NCBI GenBank assembly: GCA_022791945.1
Contig: JAAVZY010000010.1
Coordinates: 1 to 43,527, forward strand
Direction: 5' to 3'
DNA from: Oscillospiraceae bacterium
GTDB lineage: Bacteria; Bacillota; Clostridia; Oscillospirales; Ruminococcaceae
Length of the DNA: 43,527 nt
The notes under the pieces were generated by a model that saw nothing but the letters and a program-made list of their open reading frames with translations, was not told the DNA's origin and did no database searches. The position numbers were made by a program, and so were the translations under genes. Within the stretch, counting starts at the first letter, position 1; every line of letters starts with the position of its first letter. Shown in pieces: positions 24,785 through 32,875 of this stretch.

Positions 24785-24807
24785 GCCGGAAAGGAGGCAC
24801 AGAGACG

Positions 24808-27381
24808 ATGACAGAGCATAGCGGGATTGGGATTGAGTCGGCGCGGGTGTCGGTGAAGAGCCGGCGGGAACAGCCCTCCCTATTTGCGGAAAGCGTCGCT
24901 CTGCTGCTCTATATACTGGGCGGAATTCTTACCCTGCATTTTACGCTGCGGATGCCGCTGAATCTGCCGGCCTATGGGGCGGTCATTGCCGGAGCCGTGG
25001 CGGTCCCTTCGCTGCTCCACCTGAGACACCGGTGGAAAATCTGGCTCCTGCTCCTGGCGGGACTGGGGCTCGCTGGGGTCTTCTTCCGAAAGGAGCTTCT
25101 GCGGGGCGCTGCCATATTCCGCATGGAACTTATTGACGGGATCAATCGTTATTTTGGAACGCAGTTCTACGCGGAGTATATTCGGCGGGATGAGGGCGCG
25201 CTGACCGTCCTGCTGGTATTTGGGATCGCGTTCCTGTCCTGCCTGGTGGGAGCCGCCATCGTCGGCTGGCGGAGCAGCACGATCCTGCTCCTGGCGGAGC
25301 TTCCTTTGGGCTGGATCGGCGTGAACCTGCGGGACACGCCCCTGCTGTCAGGACTGGTGCCGCTGGCACTAAGCTTTTTCATGGTCTATGCCATGAGGTG
25401 CGCCAGCCTGGGAAACCGCACCCGGAAGCATTCCCGGCGGATCTGCTCCCCGGCCCAGTCCCAGGAAGCCGCCCTGAAAGGCTCCATGTCTGTACTGGCG
25501 ATGGCCTTGACAGTATCTCTGCTGATCGGATTGCTGGTTCCCAGGGAGTCTTACACCTGGAATCAGCCCCTGCTGGAGCTGGGCCGGGAGCCGTACCTGA
25601 ATCTGGACAAATTCACCCCCGACCGCCTGAGCGGCTCCACTGCCAGCATGGGCATCGGCGGAGGCCCTCTCGGACGGGCGGATCAGCTTGCGCCCCTGGG
25701 GGAACTTCACCTGCGGGTGGAGCACACGGACGCGGCCGTGCCCATGTATCTGCGGGGATACGTGGGAGGGGTGTACCGGGGGGATCGCTGGAGCGAGCTG
25801 GAGCCCGCTGCCTTCCAGGAGAATCAGGCGCTTTTTGACGCTTTCCAGCAGGCGGGGATACCTCCTGCGGCCCTCTCCGGGGCCTTTGCTGATTTCCTCA
25901 GCCAAAGCGAGCAGCCGCCCTCACTGAACACCATGCGGATCCGCAGAATAAACGCGGATTCCCGCTGGCTCTACCTGCCTTATCACGTTCGGGGCCTGCC
26001 GGAACAGGACGCCTGGGCGCCGGAGGACTTCCGAACCGAGGGGGCTCTGCGCTCTTTGGGGCGGGGCGACGGGTACACCCTCCGGGCTTACATCTATCCG
26101 GAGGGGGAGCTGCTCCGGGATGGAGCCGCCCTTTGGGAGCAGTATCGCCAGTCCGGCGGGGAGGGCGCGGCGCTCCAGGAAGGGTATGGCGCGTTTGTCC
26201 GGGAGTGGTATACCCGTTTGCCGGAAAAGGGACTGGGGCGTCTGCGGCAGGAGTATACTCCCGAACGGATTCAGGGGCTTTCCCCAGAACAGCAGGCGGC
26301 TGTGGTACGGCAGGGGCTGTCCGGCTGCCGGTATGACACAGCCCCCGGAAGGACGCCCGCCGGCGCGGATTTCGTAGAGCATTTCCTCTATGAGAGCCGT
26401 CGGGGCTACTGTATGCACTTTGCCTCGGCCGCTGTCCTGATGTTCCGGGCCATGGGCGTTCCCGCCCGGTATGTGGAAGGATATGTAGTCCGCCCGGAGG
26501 ATTACCAGGGGCATCAGGCGGACATCTACGATCGAAACGCTCACGCCTGGCCGGAAATCTACCTGGAGCCTTATGGCTGGGTGCCAGTGGAGGTCACTCC
26601 CGGAGCGGATGGTGCGCTGACTGCGGAACCGGAAGAAGACGCCTCTCCGGAGCCGCCCGCTTCTGTCCCGCCGGAGGATATCCCGCCGGAAGACACGGCG
26701 TCCTCTGCGGAAACCAGCGGAACGGATTCCAGCGGAGCACAGCTGGAGTCCCAGGAGGGAGAAGGAGATCGCACACCCGCGTCCTCCGGGGCGGAGGACG
26801 CCCTTCCGGAGGAGAACAAAGGGGAGGAACAGACTGCCGAGGCCCTGCCGGACTGGCTGAGCCGGCTGCTGCTCCTGTCCGGCTGTATACTGGGCCTCCT
26901 GCTGTTGACGGGAGCGGGCATCCTGCTCCGGCGCAGACTGCTGCTGAAGCGGCGGGAGCGGCTGTTCTCCCAGCGGAATCGGAATCGGGCGGCTCTGGCA
27001 GTCTATGCTTACATTCTGCGGCTGTTGGAGGAGGAGGGGCTTTGGCCCGGTCACCTGTCCCCGGCGGACTTTGCCGCTCAGGCGGCACAGGATCCCCTGG
27101 CAGCGGCGGCGGAAGAGGGCTTTGGCATGGAGCAGGCCGCAGCTCTGGCCCTGGAGGCCCGGTTCAGCGGGCGGCATCTTTCCGGGGAGAGGCTGGAGGA
27201 GCTCACTGCCTTTGCCGAACGGTTGGAGCGCATCTTATATCAGGCAAGGAAACCCCTGGGGAGGCTGTGGCTTTACTGGATTTCGCCCTTGATTTCCCTC
27301 AAGCCGTCCCACGGCAAAGATTCTCATGATTCTCACGAAAGGAAGCGTCCCAAAACAGCGGGAACGCATTGGACAGAATAA
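24808..27381 (+). CDS. Membrane transglutaminase-like protein (TgpA type)
   Basis: An 857-residue membrane protein. About six transmembrane helices occupy residues 25-240. An extracellular region follows with the transglutaminase core: RRGYCMHFAS with the catalytic Cys at about residue 535, MGVPARYVEGYVV, and NAHAWPEIYLEPYGWVPVEV with the His at about 579. The usual third-residue Asp appears as Glu. A Ser/Pro/Glu-rich low-complexity linker (about 610-690) leads to one more helix and a DUF4129-like C-terminal domain. It could be a protease or amide-forming enzyme at the cell surface. The ATG at 24808 has AAAGGAGG upstream. Its genetic partners are the MoxR and DUF58 genes. Confidence 0.9.
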   Translation: MTEHSGIGIESARVSVKSRREQPSLFAESVALLLYILGGILTLHFTLRMPLNLPAYGAVIAGAVAVPSLLHLRHRWKIWLLLLAGLGLAGVFFRKELLRGAAIFRMELIDGINRYFGTQFYAEYIRRDEGALTVLLVFGIAFLSCLVGAAIVGWRSSTILLLAELPLGWIGVNLRDTPLLSGLVPLALSFFMVYAMRCASLGNRTRKHSRRICSPAQSQEAALKGSMSVLAMALTVSLLIGLLVPRESYTWNQPLLELGREPYLNLDKFTPDRLSGSTASMGIGGGPLGRADQLAPLGELHLRVEHTDAAVPMYLRGYVGGVYRGDRWSELEPAAFQENQALFDAFQQAGIPPAALSGAFADFLSQSEQPPSLNTMRIRRINADSRWLYLPYHVRGLPEQDAWAPEDFRTEGALRSLGRGDGYTLRAYIYPEGELLRDGAALWEQYRQSGGEGAALQEGYGAFVREWYTRLPEKGLGRLRQEYTPERIQGLSPEQQAAVVRQGLSGCRYDTAPGRTPAGADFVEHFLYESRRGYCMHFASAAVLMFRAMGVPARYVEGYVVRPEDYQGHQADIYDRNAHAWPEIYLEPYGWVPVEVTPGADGALTAEPEEDASPEPPASVPPEDIPPEDTASSAETSGTDSSGAQLESQEGEGDRTPASSGAEDALPEENKGEEQTAEALPDWLSRLLLLSGCILGLLLLTGAGILLRRRLLLKRRERLFSQRNRNRAALAVYAYILRLLEEEGLWPGHLSPADFAAQAAQDPLAAAAEEGFGMEQAAALALEARFSGRHLSGERLEELTAFAERLERILYQARKPLGRLWLYWISPLISLKPSHGKDSHDSHERKRPKTAGTHWTE

Positions 27382-27845
27382 TGGAAGCAATTCGGAACAG
27401 CGTCAAAGCAATTATCATTCAGGACGGAAAAATCCTTCTGGAGCGGATCGAAAAAGGAGGCGGGGCGCCTTTCTATATCCTTCCCGGAGGCGGGCAGCAG
27501 AGCGGGGAAACCTTCCTGCAAACCCTGCGCCGGGAATGTCAGGAGGAGATGGGAGCGGAGGTTTACCCGGGAGAACTGGTCCTGATCCGGGAATACATCG
27601 GCCGCAACCATGAATTTGCCCTTCAGGACGCGGAGGTGCATCAAATTGAGTATATGTTCCTGGCGGAGCTGAGAACGCCTCCCAACCAGGCGCGAGCTAC
27701 CGAAACGGACTACGGACAGGCCGCCGTGGAGTGGATTTCCCTGCGGGATCTGCCCGAAACCAACGTATACCCCAGGATACTGAAAACCGCAGTCGGCCTT
27801 ACCGGCAAAATTCTCCCCCCCGTTTACCGGGGAGATACCAACTAG
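27381..27845 (+). CDS. NUDIX hydrolase
   Basis: A 154-residue protein with a complete NUDIX box: GGGQQSGETFLQTLRRECQE followed by EMGAEV fits Gx5Ex7REUxEExGU. These enzymes hydrolyse nucleoside diphosphates linked to another group, using Mg2+. The start ATG overlaps the transglutaminase stop by one base (TAATG), so the two are translationally coupled. An in-frame TTG four codons upstream is an alternative. No other clue points to the substrate; it may be a passenger in the operon. A repeat element begins shortly after the stop. Confidence 0.88.
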   Translation: MEAIRNSVKAIIIQDGKILLERIEKGGGAPFYILPGGGQQSGETFLQTLRRECQEEMGAEVYPGELVLIREYIGRNHEFALQDAEVHQIEYMFLAELRTPPNQARATETDYGQAAVEWISLRDLPETNVYPRILKTAVGLTGKILPPVYRGDTN

Positions 27846-27857
27846 ATGCCCCCGGTT

Positions 27858-28311
27858 CACTGAGGGGGAAGACCTCGAGGGGCTCCGCCCTCCGAGCCTC
27901 CTGCCAAGGGGACGCGTCCCCTTGGATTCCCGTCTTTTTAAGGGCGTAGAGGGGGCAGGGTTCAAGTCTGTACAGACTTTTTACTTCCTGCCTCGCTGAT
28001 ACTCCCCGCAGAGCCTGTGAGTATTACGCTCGAGATTTTCTACGCCGCAGGAGGTCCCCCGCACGCAGGAGGGAGCTTTTTTCTTTGCGAAAAAAGCGTA
28101 CTGCGTGAATCAGACTCTCTGCGTGGCAGTGACTCGAAAGTCTGCACAGACTTGACCCACCCCTTTTCCGCCCCTAAAAAAGGCCCTTAAAAATAATGGG
28201 AATCCAAGGGGAATCCCTCCCCGATGCATCGTTTCACGACGCACCGCGGAGACGCGAGGCAGTGCCTCGAGGTCTTGCCCTTCCGAACACGCAGAGAGCC
28301 TGAACGGGCTT
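27858..28311. repeat. Mosaic palindromic element, copy 8
   Basis: About 450 bp with the 16-mer at 27964-27979 and a TGCA-centred variant at 28138-28153. A single AT hairpin with a substitution (TTTTTTCTTTGCGAAAAAA near 28078) is present, along with the TCAGACTCTCTGCGTGGC segment, a CCAAGGGG hairpin and a GAGGC-AGT-GCCTC hairpin near 28255-28270. The right end reads CGAACACGCAGAGAGCCTG. The substitution in the loop of the AT hairpin does not disturb its stem. Confidence 0.88.
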
Positions 28312-28347
28312 ATGCTTCGGCGCTGTGACGCGAAAGGAGCGAGTGAA

Positions 28348-28965
28348 ATGGCAGCAGCTGCAGGCGCATTGATAGCGGCGCTCCTGTTTCTGATGGGAGC
28401 GGTGTTCTGTGTATCTGGAATATTGGTGTATATCCTCTGCCGGATGAATCGGCGGGGGCGGCCCTGGCGGAAACGATATATTGTCATATCCCTGTCGCTG
28501 GCGGGAGCGGGGCTGCTTTTGACACTCCCGCTCCTAGCGATACGGCTTCCCGGCGCTTTCAGCCATACGGACTACGGTGAAAACGCCTATCTTTATCATG
28601 AAGGTCCTAAAGCTCATATCGAATACCAGGGCGAACAGTACTACAGCGTCGGGGGCGCGCTGTCCCTTCAGGAGGGGGGCCGCTTCCGGCTTGATCATTC
28701 CAGGATAGAGGAAGGGGAGGCGATTGCCAGCGTGAAGGACGCTGCGTACCGGGAATACGCTCTGTTGTTCCGCCTGATGGAGCTGATTTTCGGCGCACAG
28801 GATCACGGCGCGCTCCGCCGGGTGGAGAATCCCGGCGGGGAGGGGATTCTCCTGTGCGGGAACGGGCTCTACTGCCGTGAGCCGCAGCTGACCGCCATTT
28901 TGGAACAGTACAGCCAGTCCCCGCCGGATACGTTCCCCTATAACGTGCTGATTCCAAGCGAATGA
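28348..28965 (+). CDS. Hypothetical membrane protein
   Basis: A 205-residue protein I do not recognise. Two hydrophobic helices lie near residues 3-32 and 48-70, joined by a short basic loop (RMNRRGRPWRKR), so the loop should be cytoplasmic and the C-terminal 130 residues outside. The exterior part contains YGENAYLYHEGPKAHIEYQG and a Leu-rich helix but no known motif. The ATG at 28348 is chosen because AAAGGAG lies 8 nt upstream. It stands alone between a repeat element and the next promoter. Confidence 0.7.
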   Translation: MAAAAGALIAALLFLMGAVFCVSGILVYILCRMNRRGRPWRKRYIVISLSLAGAGLLLTLPLLAIRLPGAFSHTDYGENAYLYHEGPKAHIEYQGEQYYSVGGALSLQEGGRFRLDHSRIEEGEAIASVKDAAYREYALLFRLMELIFGAQDHGALRRVENPGGEGILLCGNGLYCREPQLTAILEQYSQSPPDTFPYNVLIPSE

Positions 28966-29051
28966 TTCCGCGCGGCAGGGGGGAAGAAAGCCCCCGCGGG
29001 CCCGCCAGGTGTTCACAGGCAAAATATTTCAAAAAAGAATCAAATTTTCAC

Positions 29052-29079
29052 TGGACAAAAGCGTGAAAGAGGCTATAAT
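29052..29079 (+). promoter_or_regulatory. Promoter of the Gfo/Idh-like gene at 29156
   Basis: TGGACA (29052-29057) and consensus TATAAT (29074-29079) separated by 16 nt. The start region overlaps a possible operator (see 29082-29096). Confidence 0.7.
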
Positions 29080-29081
29080 GA

Positions 29082-29096
29082 AAGAAACGCTTTCTT
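29082..29096. promoter_or_regulatory. Possible operator overlapping the transcription start
   Basis: A perfect inverted repeat AAGAAA-CGC-TTTCTT begins 3 nt after the -10 box. Its size, CG-containing centre and position suit a LacI-family or similar sugar-responsive repressor, which would fit the downstream sugar oxidoreductase gene. This is inference from the sequence alone. Confidence 0.4.
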
Positions 29097-29155
29097 CCTC
29101 AAGGGAAGGGGGCTGGCCAATCCAAATTCTGCAATCTCCTGAAAGGAAATCGTCT

Positions 29156-29992
29156 ATGCTGAAAATCGGATTCATTGACTATTACCTGGACGAGTGGCAC
29201 GCCAACAACTACCCTGCCATGATCCAGCGCCTGACCCCCGGCCGCGCTGAGGTGACTGCCGCCTACGGAAAGATCGCCTCCCCCAAAAGCGGTGTAACCT
29301 CTGAGGACTGGTGCGCCAAAATGGGAGTCTGCTGCTGCGCTTCCGCCGCGGAGCTGGTGGATTCCTGCGACTGCATCGTGGTGCTCTCCCCGGATAATCC
29401 GGAAATGCACTGGGAGCTCTGCCAGGAAGCCCTTTCCTCCGGCAAGCCGGTGTTTGTGGACAAGACCTTCTCTCCGGATGTCAAGACTGCCCGGGATCTG
29501 TTCTCCCTGGCGGAAAAGCATCACACGCCCATGTACTCCTGCTCCTCCCTGCCCTTTGCCGGCGAGCTGGCAGAGCTGCCCGAGGGAGAAATCGATTTTG
29601 TGGACGCCTGCGGCCCCGGCCACGACGCCAACTACTTTGTACATCAGTTTGAGCCTGTGGCCGCTCTCACCGGCTGGAAGGCCCTGCGCCTGCTCTGCCT
29701 GCGGACAGCGGGCACCTGCCACTTTGATATTGAATTCGAGGGCGGTAAGCGCGCTTCCTTCTCCCTGCTGGGAGACGAGGGCGCCTACAGCCTGACCGTC
29801 CGCTACACGGACGGACGGGTCCGCGCCATTCCGGAGATGACCGGCTTCTTCGATCGGTTCATCGTGGAAATGGTCGGCTTCTTTGAAACCGGCAAGACCC
29901 CTGTACCGGCAGACCGCACCATCCATGTCATGGCCATGATCGAGGCCGGACAGAAGGCAATGGCCGCCCCCGGTACCTGGGTGGAACTCTAA
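29156..29992 (+). CDS. Gfo/Idh-like protein without a clear glycine-rich loop
   Basis: A 278-residue protein that aligns by eye with the Gfo/Idh/MocA family in its middle: SCDCIVVLSPDNPEMHWELC, then SSGKPVFVDKTFSPDVKTAR, where DKT takes the place of the usual EKP. The N-terminus, MLKIGFIDYYLDEWHANNYP, lacks the GxGxxG dinucleotide loop. The C-terminal domain is shorter than normal. It may bind a cofactor differently or be non-catalytic. The ATG at 29156 has GAAAGGAAAT upstream. It has its own promoter and possible operator. The stop codon TAA at 29990-29992 is also the first bases of the next repeat element. Confidence 0.75.
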   Translation: MLKIGFIDYYLDEWHANNYPAMIQRLTPGRAEVTAAYGKIASPKSGVTSEDWCAKMGVCCCASAAELVDSCDCIVVLSPDNPEMHWELCQEALSSGKPVFVDKTFSPDVKTARDLFSLAEKHHTPMYSCSSLPFAGELAELPEGEIDFVDACGPGHDANYFVHQFEPVAALTGWKALRLLCLRTAGTCHFDIEFEGGKRASFSLLGDEGAYSLTVRYTDGRVRAIPEMTGFFDRFIVEMVGFFETGKTPVPADRTIHVMAMIEAGQKAMAAPGTWVEL

Positions 29993-30508
29993 GAGCTTCT
30001 CTGCGTGTTCGAAGGGCAAGGCCGCGAGACGCTGTCTCGCGGCTCTGCGGTGCGTCGTTTCACGACGCATCGGGGAGGGATGCCCCTTGGATTCCCATTA
30101 TTTTCAAGGGCTTTTTTAGGGGCGGAGAAGGGGTGGGGTTGAGTCTGTACAGACTTCTGGCTTTCTGCCACACAGACAGTCTGATTCCCGCAGTACGCTT
30201 TTTTCGTAAAGAAAAAAGCTCCCTCCTGCCTGCGGGGTACTTCCTGCGCCGCACAAAGCCGGACTTTGCAGCAAGTATCAGCGAGGCAGGGACTGCAATT
30301 CTGCCCCCATGACCCCCAAAAAGACGGCAATCCAAGGGGACGCGTCCCCGATGCGCCGCTAGCGGCGCATCTCAGAATTCGGCGAAGCCGAATTCCTAAG
30401 TGCGTTGTGAAACAACGCACTGCGGTGACTCGAGGACAGCGTCCTCGAGGTCTTGTCCTTCCGAACACCCGGAGATCTCCAACAGGCTCTGAGGCACATT
30501 TTCTCTCA
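29990..30508. repeat. Mosaic palindromic element, copy 9 (internal deletion)
   Basis: About 520 bp. The left end TAAGAGCTTCTCTGCGTG shares its TAA with the stop codon of the preceding gene. It contains a GCGAGAC-GCT-GTCTCGC hairpin, a GTGCGTC hairpin, one 16-mer with a changed first base (30141-30156), the first AT hairpin near 30200, but not the second AT hairpin or the GTAGGCGGGCGATCG segment. Four hairpins follow on the right: GATGCGCCGCTAGC, GAATTCGG, GTGCGTTG and CTCGAGGAC-AGC-GTCCTCGAG (30429-30449). The right end, read backwards, is AGAGCCTGTTGGAGATCTCC. Confidence 0.9.
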
Positions 30509-30549
30509 TTTGTTCTGCAACAAAAAAATACAGAAGGGAACTGTCAGCT

Positions 30550-31611
30550 ATGAAAATTCAAGTCGCTGTTATCGGCTGCGGCAACATTGCCAACAACGCA
30601 CACATTCCCAGCTACATGGCCAACGCGGAGGCCGAGATCCGCTACTTCTGCGATATCATTCCGGAGCGGGCCGAGGCCGCTGTGGAGAAGTACGGCTGCG
30701 GCAAGGCCATCACCGACTACCACGAAGCCCTGAACGATCCCGAGGTGGTTGCTGTCTCCGTCTGCACCCCCAACAACGTTCACAGCCAGATCTCCATTGA
30801 CGCTCTGCGCGCCGGGAAGCACGTTCTCTGCGAGAAGCCCGCCGCCCGCACCTATACCGAAGCTCTGGAGATGCAGAAGGTTCAGCATGAAACCGGCAAG
30901 ACCCTGAACATCGGCGTGGTCAACCGCTTCAACGACGGCGTCAACCGGATCAAGAAGATGATCGACGACGGCGATCTGGGCGAGATCTATCATGTTTATG
31001 TGAGCTTCCGCGCGGGCCGTTCCATCCCCGGCCTGGGCGGCGCCTTCACCACCAAGTCCATCGCCGGCGGCGGCGCGCTCATCGACTGGGGCGTTCACTA
31101 TCTGGATATCGTCATGTACTGCTGCGGCGATCCCGCTCCCAAGACTGTTACCGGCGAAACCTTCTGCAAGCTGGGCAAGGATATCGCCAACTATGCGTAC
31201 ACCGGTATGTGGGCAGGCCCTCCCGACCTGAACGGCACCTATGACGTAGACGACTCCGTAGCCGCTCTGATTCGTACGGAAGGCCCCGTGATCACCGTTC
31301 ACGGCGCATGGGCTCAGAATATTCTGGAGAACGAGCAGTACATCGACTTCATCGGCGACAAGGGCGGCATCCGGCTCCAGTACGGCCAGGGCTTCACCTA
31401 CTACACCACCAAGGATGGAGCGCTCATTACCAGCACCCCCGACTTCAAGACCACCAGCCATTTCCAGAACGAGATTGACGCTTTCATCCGCTGCGTCCAG
31501 ACCGGCGAGAAGCTGGCTTCTCACATCGACACCGCTGTTATCACCTCCAAGCTGATGCAGGCGGTCTACGATTCCTCCGAGCAGCATCGGGAAGTCTCCT
31601 TCGAGGACTAA
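30550..31611 (+). CDS. Gfo/Idh/MocA family oxidoreductase
   Basis: A 353-residue NAD(P)-dependent oxidoreductase of standard architecture. VAVIGCGNIANNAHIPSY is the dinucleotide loop, CTPNNVHSQISIDALRAGKH precedes the CEKPAA motif, and GGGALIDWGVHYLDIVMY carries the conserved Asp and His of the substrate site. It should oxidise or reduce a cyclic sugar or polyol; related gut enzymes act on inositols or the C3 hydroxyl of glycosides. The ATG at 30550 follows AGAAGGGA. Codon use is notably biased to C-ending codons, suggesting strong expression. A terminator hairpin follows. Confidence 0.9.
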   Translation: MKIQVAVIGCGNIANNAHIPSYMANAEAEIRYFCDIIPERAEAAVEKYGCGKAITDYHEALNDPEVVAVSVCTPNNVHSQISIDALRAGKHVLCEKPAARTYTEALEMQKVQHETGKTLNIGVVNRFNDGVNRIKKMIDDGDLGEIYHVYVSFRAGRSIPGLGGAFTTKSIAGGGALIDWGVHYLDIVMYCCGDPAPKTVTGETFCKLGKDIANYAYTGMWAGPPDLNGTYDVDDSVAALIRTEGPVITVHGAWAQNILENEQYIDFIGDKGGIRLQYGQGFTYYTTKDGALITSTPDFKTTSHFQNEIDAFIRCVQTGEKLASHIDTAVITSKLMQAVYDSSEQHREVSFED

Positions 31612-31637
31612 GCCGGTTCCTTCTTCCATCATTTCGT

Positions 31638-31665
31638 CCCCGCGGCGCGCCCCAGTGCCGCGGGG
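31638..31665 (+). terminator. Terminator after the Gfo/Idh gene
   Basis: A 9-bp perfect stem CCCCGCGGC / GCCGCGGGG (31638-31646 with 31657-31665), followed by ATTTCCTT, 26 bp after the stop codon. Confidence 0.75.
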
Positions 31666-31686
31666 ATTTCCTTATGCAAACTATTT

Positions 31687-32085
31687 TAGAGCCTGTTCAG
31701 GATCTCTGCGTGCGTGGTCGGGCAAGACCTTGGGGACGCTGTCCCCAAACCTCTGCCAAGGGGGGCCAGGCCCCCCCTTGGATTCCCATCTTTTTGGGGT
31801 TATAGGGAGCAGGATTTTGATCCCTGCCTCGCTGATATTCCCTGCGTGGCCGATCGCCCGCCTACTCATTTTTTCGTAAAGAAAAAATTCAGCCCTGCGT
31901 GAATCAGACTCTCTGCGTGGCAGGAGTAAGGAAGTCTGTACAGACTTGACCCCACCCCTTTTCCCGTCCTTCAAAAGCCCTTAAAAAGATGGGATTCCAA
32001 AGGGACGCGTCCCTTTGGCGGAGCTCGAGGCAGAGCCTCGAGGCCTTTCCCTTCTGAACACCCGAAGATTTTAAACAGGCTCTTA
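31687..32085. repeat. Mosaic palindromic element, copy 10 (deletion form with clear terminal repeats)
   Basis: About 400 bp. The left end TAGAGCCTGTTCAGGATCTC (from 31687) and the right end, read backwards, TAAGAGCCTGTTTAAAATCT (to 32085) form clear terminal inverted repeats. Inside are a GGGGACGC/GTCCCC hairpin, a GGGGGCC hairpin, the second AT hairpin near 31868 preceded by CGATCGCCCGCCTAC, then directly the TCAGACTCTCTGCGTGGC segment and the perfect 16-mer (31932-31947). The first AT hairpin and centre are gone. CTCGAGGC-AGA-GCCTCGAG (32024-32042) closes the right side. Confidence 0.92.
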
Positions 32086-32143
32086 GAGAGATTGAACGAG
32101 GGAGATACCCTGCCGGAAGCAGGGAAAAAGCGTGCGGCAAGCC

Positions 32144-32172
32144 TTGCAATTCCCTGCGGATCCCTGTATAAT
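32144..32172 (+). promoter_or_regulatory. Sigma-A promoter of the zinc-ribbon gene
   Basis: TTGCAA (32144-32149) and consensus TATAAT (32167-32172) separated by exactly 17 nt, 25 nt before the start codon. Confidence 0.8.
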
Positions 32173-32197
32173 CTGATCGAATAGAGGTGTTTTGATA

Positions 32198-32716
32198 ATG
32201 GCACAATGCAAGAACTGCGGCAGTGTTCTGCCGGACGGAGCGGCCTTTTGTAGCAGCTGCGGAGCTTCGCAGGCGCCTGCGGGAAAGCGCTGTCCCATCT
32301 GCGGGGCGGAAGCGCTCCCGGAGGCTTTCTTCTGTGGAAGGTGCGGGAACAGTCTGAACGCGCCCCCTGTTGTCCAGCCCGTTCCGGCAGCGCCGTATCC
32401 TCCCCAGCCGCCCCGGATGCAGACCGTCCAGCCCCCTGCTCCCCCGCAGACGCCGTTCCCTCCGCCCCAGCCGCTTTATCCCCGGACAGTGGGCGCGTCT
32501 ACCGGCGGGCTGACTGTCTACGCAATCATTTGCCTGCTGTTTCTGTGTACGCCCGCGGGAATTGTGGCTTTGGTGTACGTCTCCAAGGCCAACAGCGCCG
32601 CCACTCCCCAGGAGGCGCAGGCCATGGTGAAAAAAGGCTTCCTAGCCTGTAATATCGGGCTGATTGTAATGGTTGTGCTTGTCGCCGTGTTCATCGCCGC
32701 TGCATTCCTCGCGTAA
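32198..32716 (+). CDS. Zinc-ribbon, CD225/dispanin-like membrane protein
   Basis: A 172-residue protein with two zinc ribbons at the N-terminus: CKNCGSVLPDGAAFCSSCG and CPICGAEALPEAFFCGRCG. A Pro-rich linker follows (about residues 55-95). The C-terminal part has two hydrophobic segments, TVYAIICLLFLCTPAGIVAL and CNIGLIVMVVLVAVFIAAAF, separated by a short polar loop with YVSKANSAATPQEAQAM. That layout resembles the CD225/dispanin family. The function is unknown; zinc ribbons may be cytoplasmic sensor or interaction modules. The ATG at 32198 has GAGGTG upstream; a TTG two codons earlier is possible. It has its own promoter. Confidence 0.78.
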   Translation: MAQCKNCGSVLPDGAAFCSSCGASQAPAGKRCPICGAEALPEAFFCGRCGNSLNAPPVVQPVPAAPYPPQPPRMQTVQPPAPPQTPFPPPQPLYPRTVGASTGGLTVYAIICLLFLCTPAGIVALVYVSKANSAATPQEAQAMVKKGFLACNIGLIVMVVLVAVFIAAAFLA

Positions 32717-32804
32717 CGCTCCCGCAAAGGAGCCCGGAGCGCGGCTCCGAACCGGATTCCGCAGGAGCGAGCGCTTTTCCTTGCACCAAACTGGAAAGCG
32801 GCCG

Positions 32805-32855
32805 GGAATCCAAGGGGACAGCGTCCCCGGGCGCTTGTCTTCCCGACCACGCACG
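32805..32855. repeat. Fragment of the mosaic palindromic element
   Basis: Only the outer tail is present: GGGAATCCAAGGGGACAGCG with the GGGGAC-AGC-GTCCCC hairpin, then GACCACGCACG, which matches the right-end region of other copies. The body of the element is missing. Confidence 0.55.
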
Positions 32856-32875
32856 TATAAGAAAGGATGACTGCA

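Noticed and set aside
32717-32790. Terminator of the zinc-ribbon gene
   Set aside because: CGCTCCCGC and GCAGGAGCG can pair with one mismatch, but over a long gap with competing pairings; not convincing enough to list.
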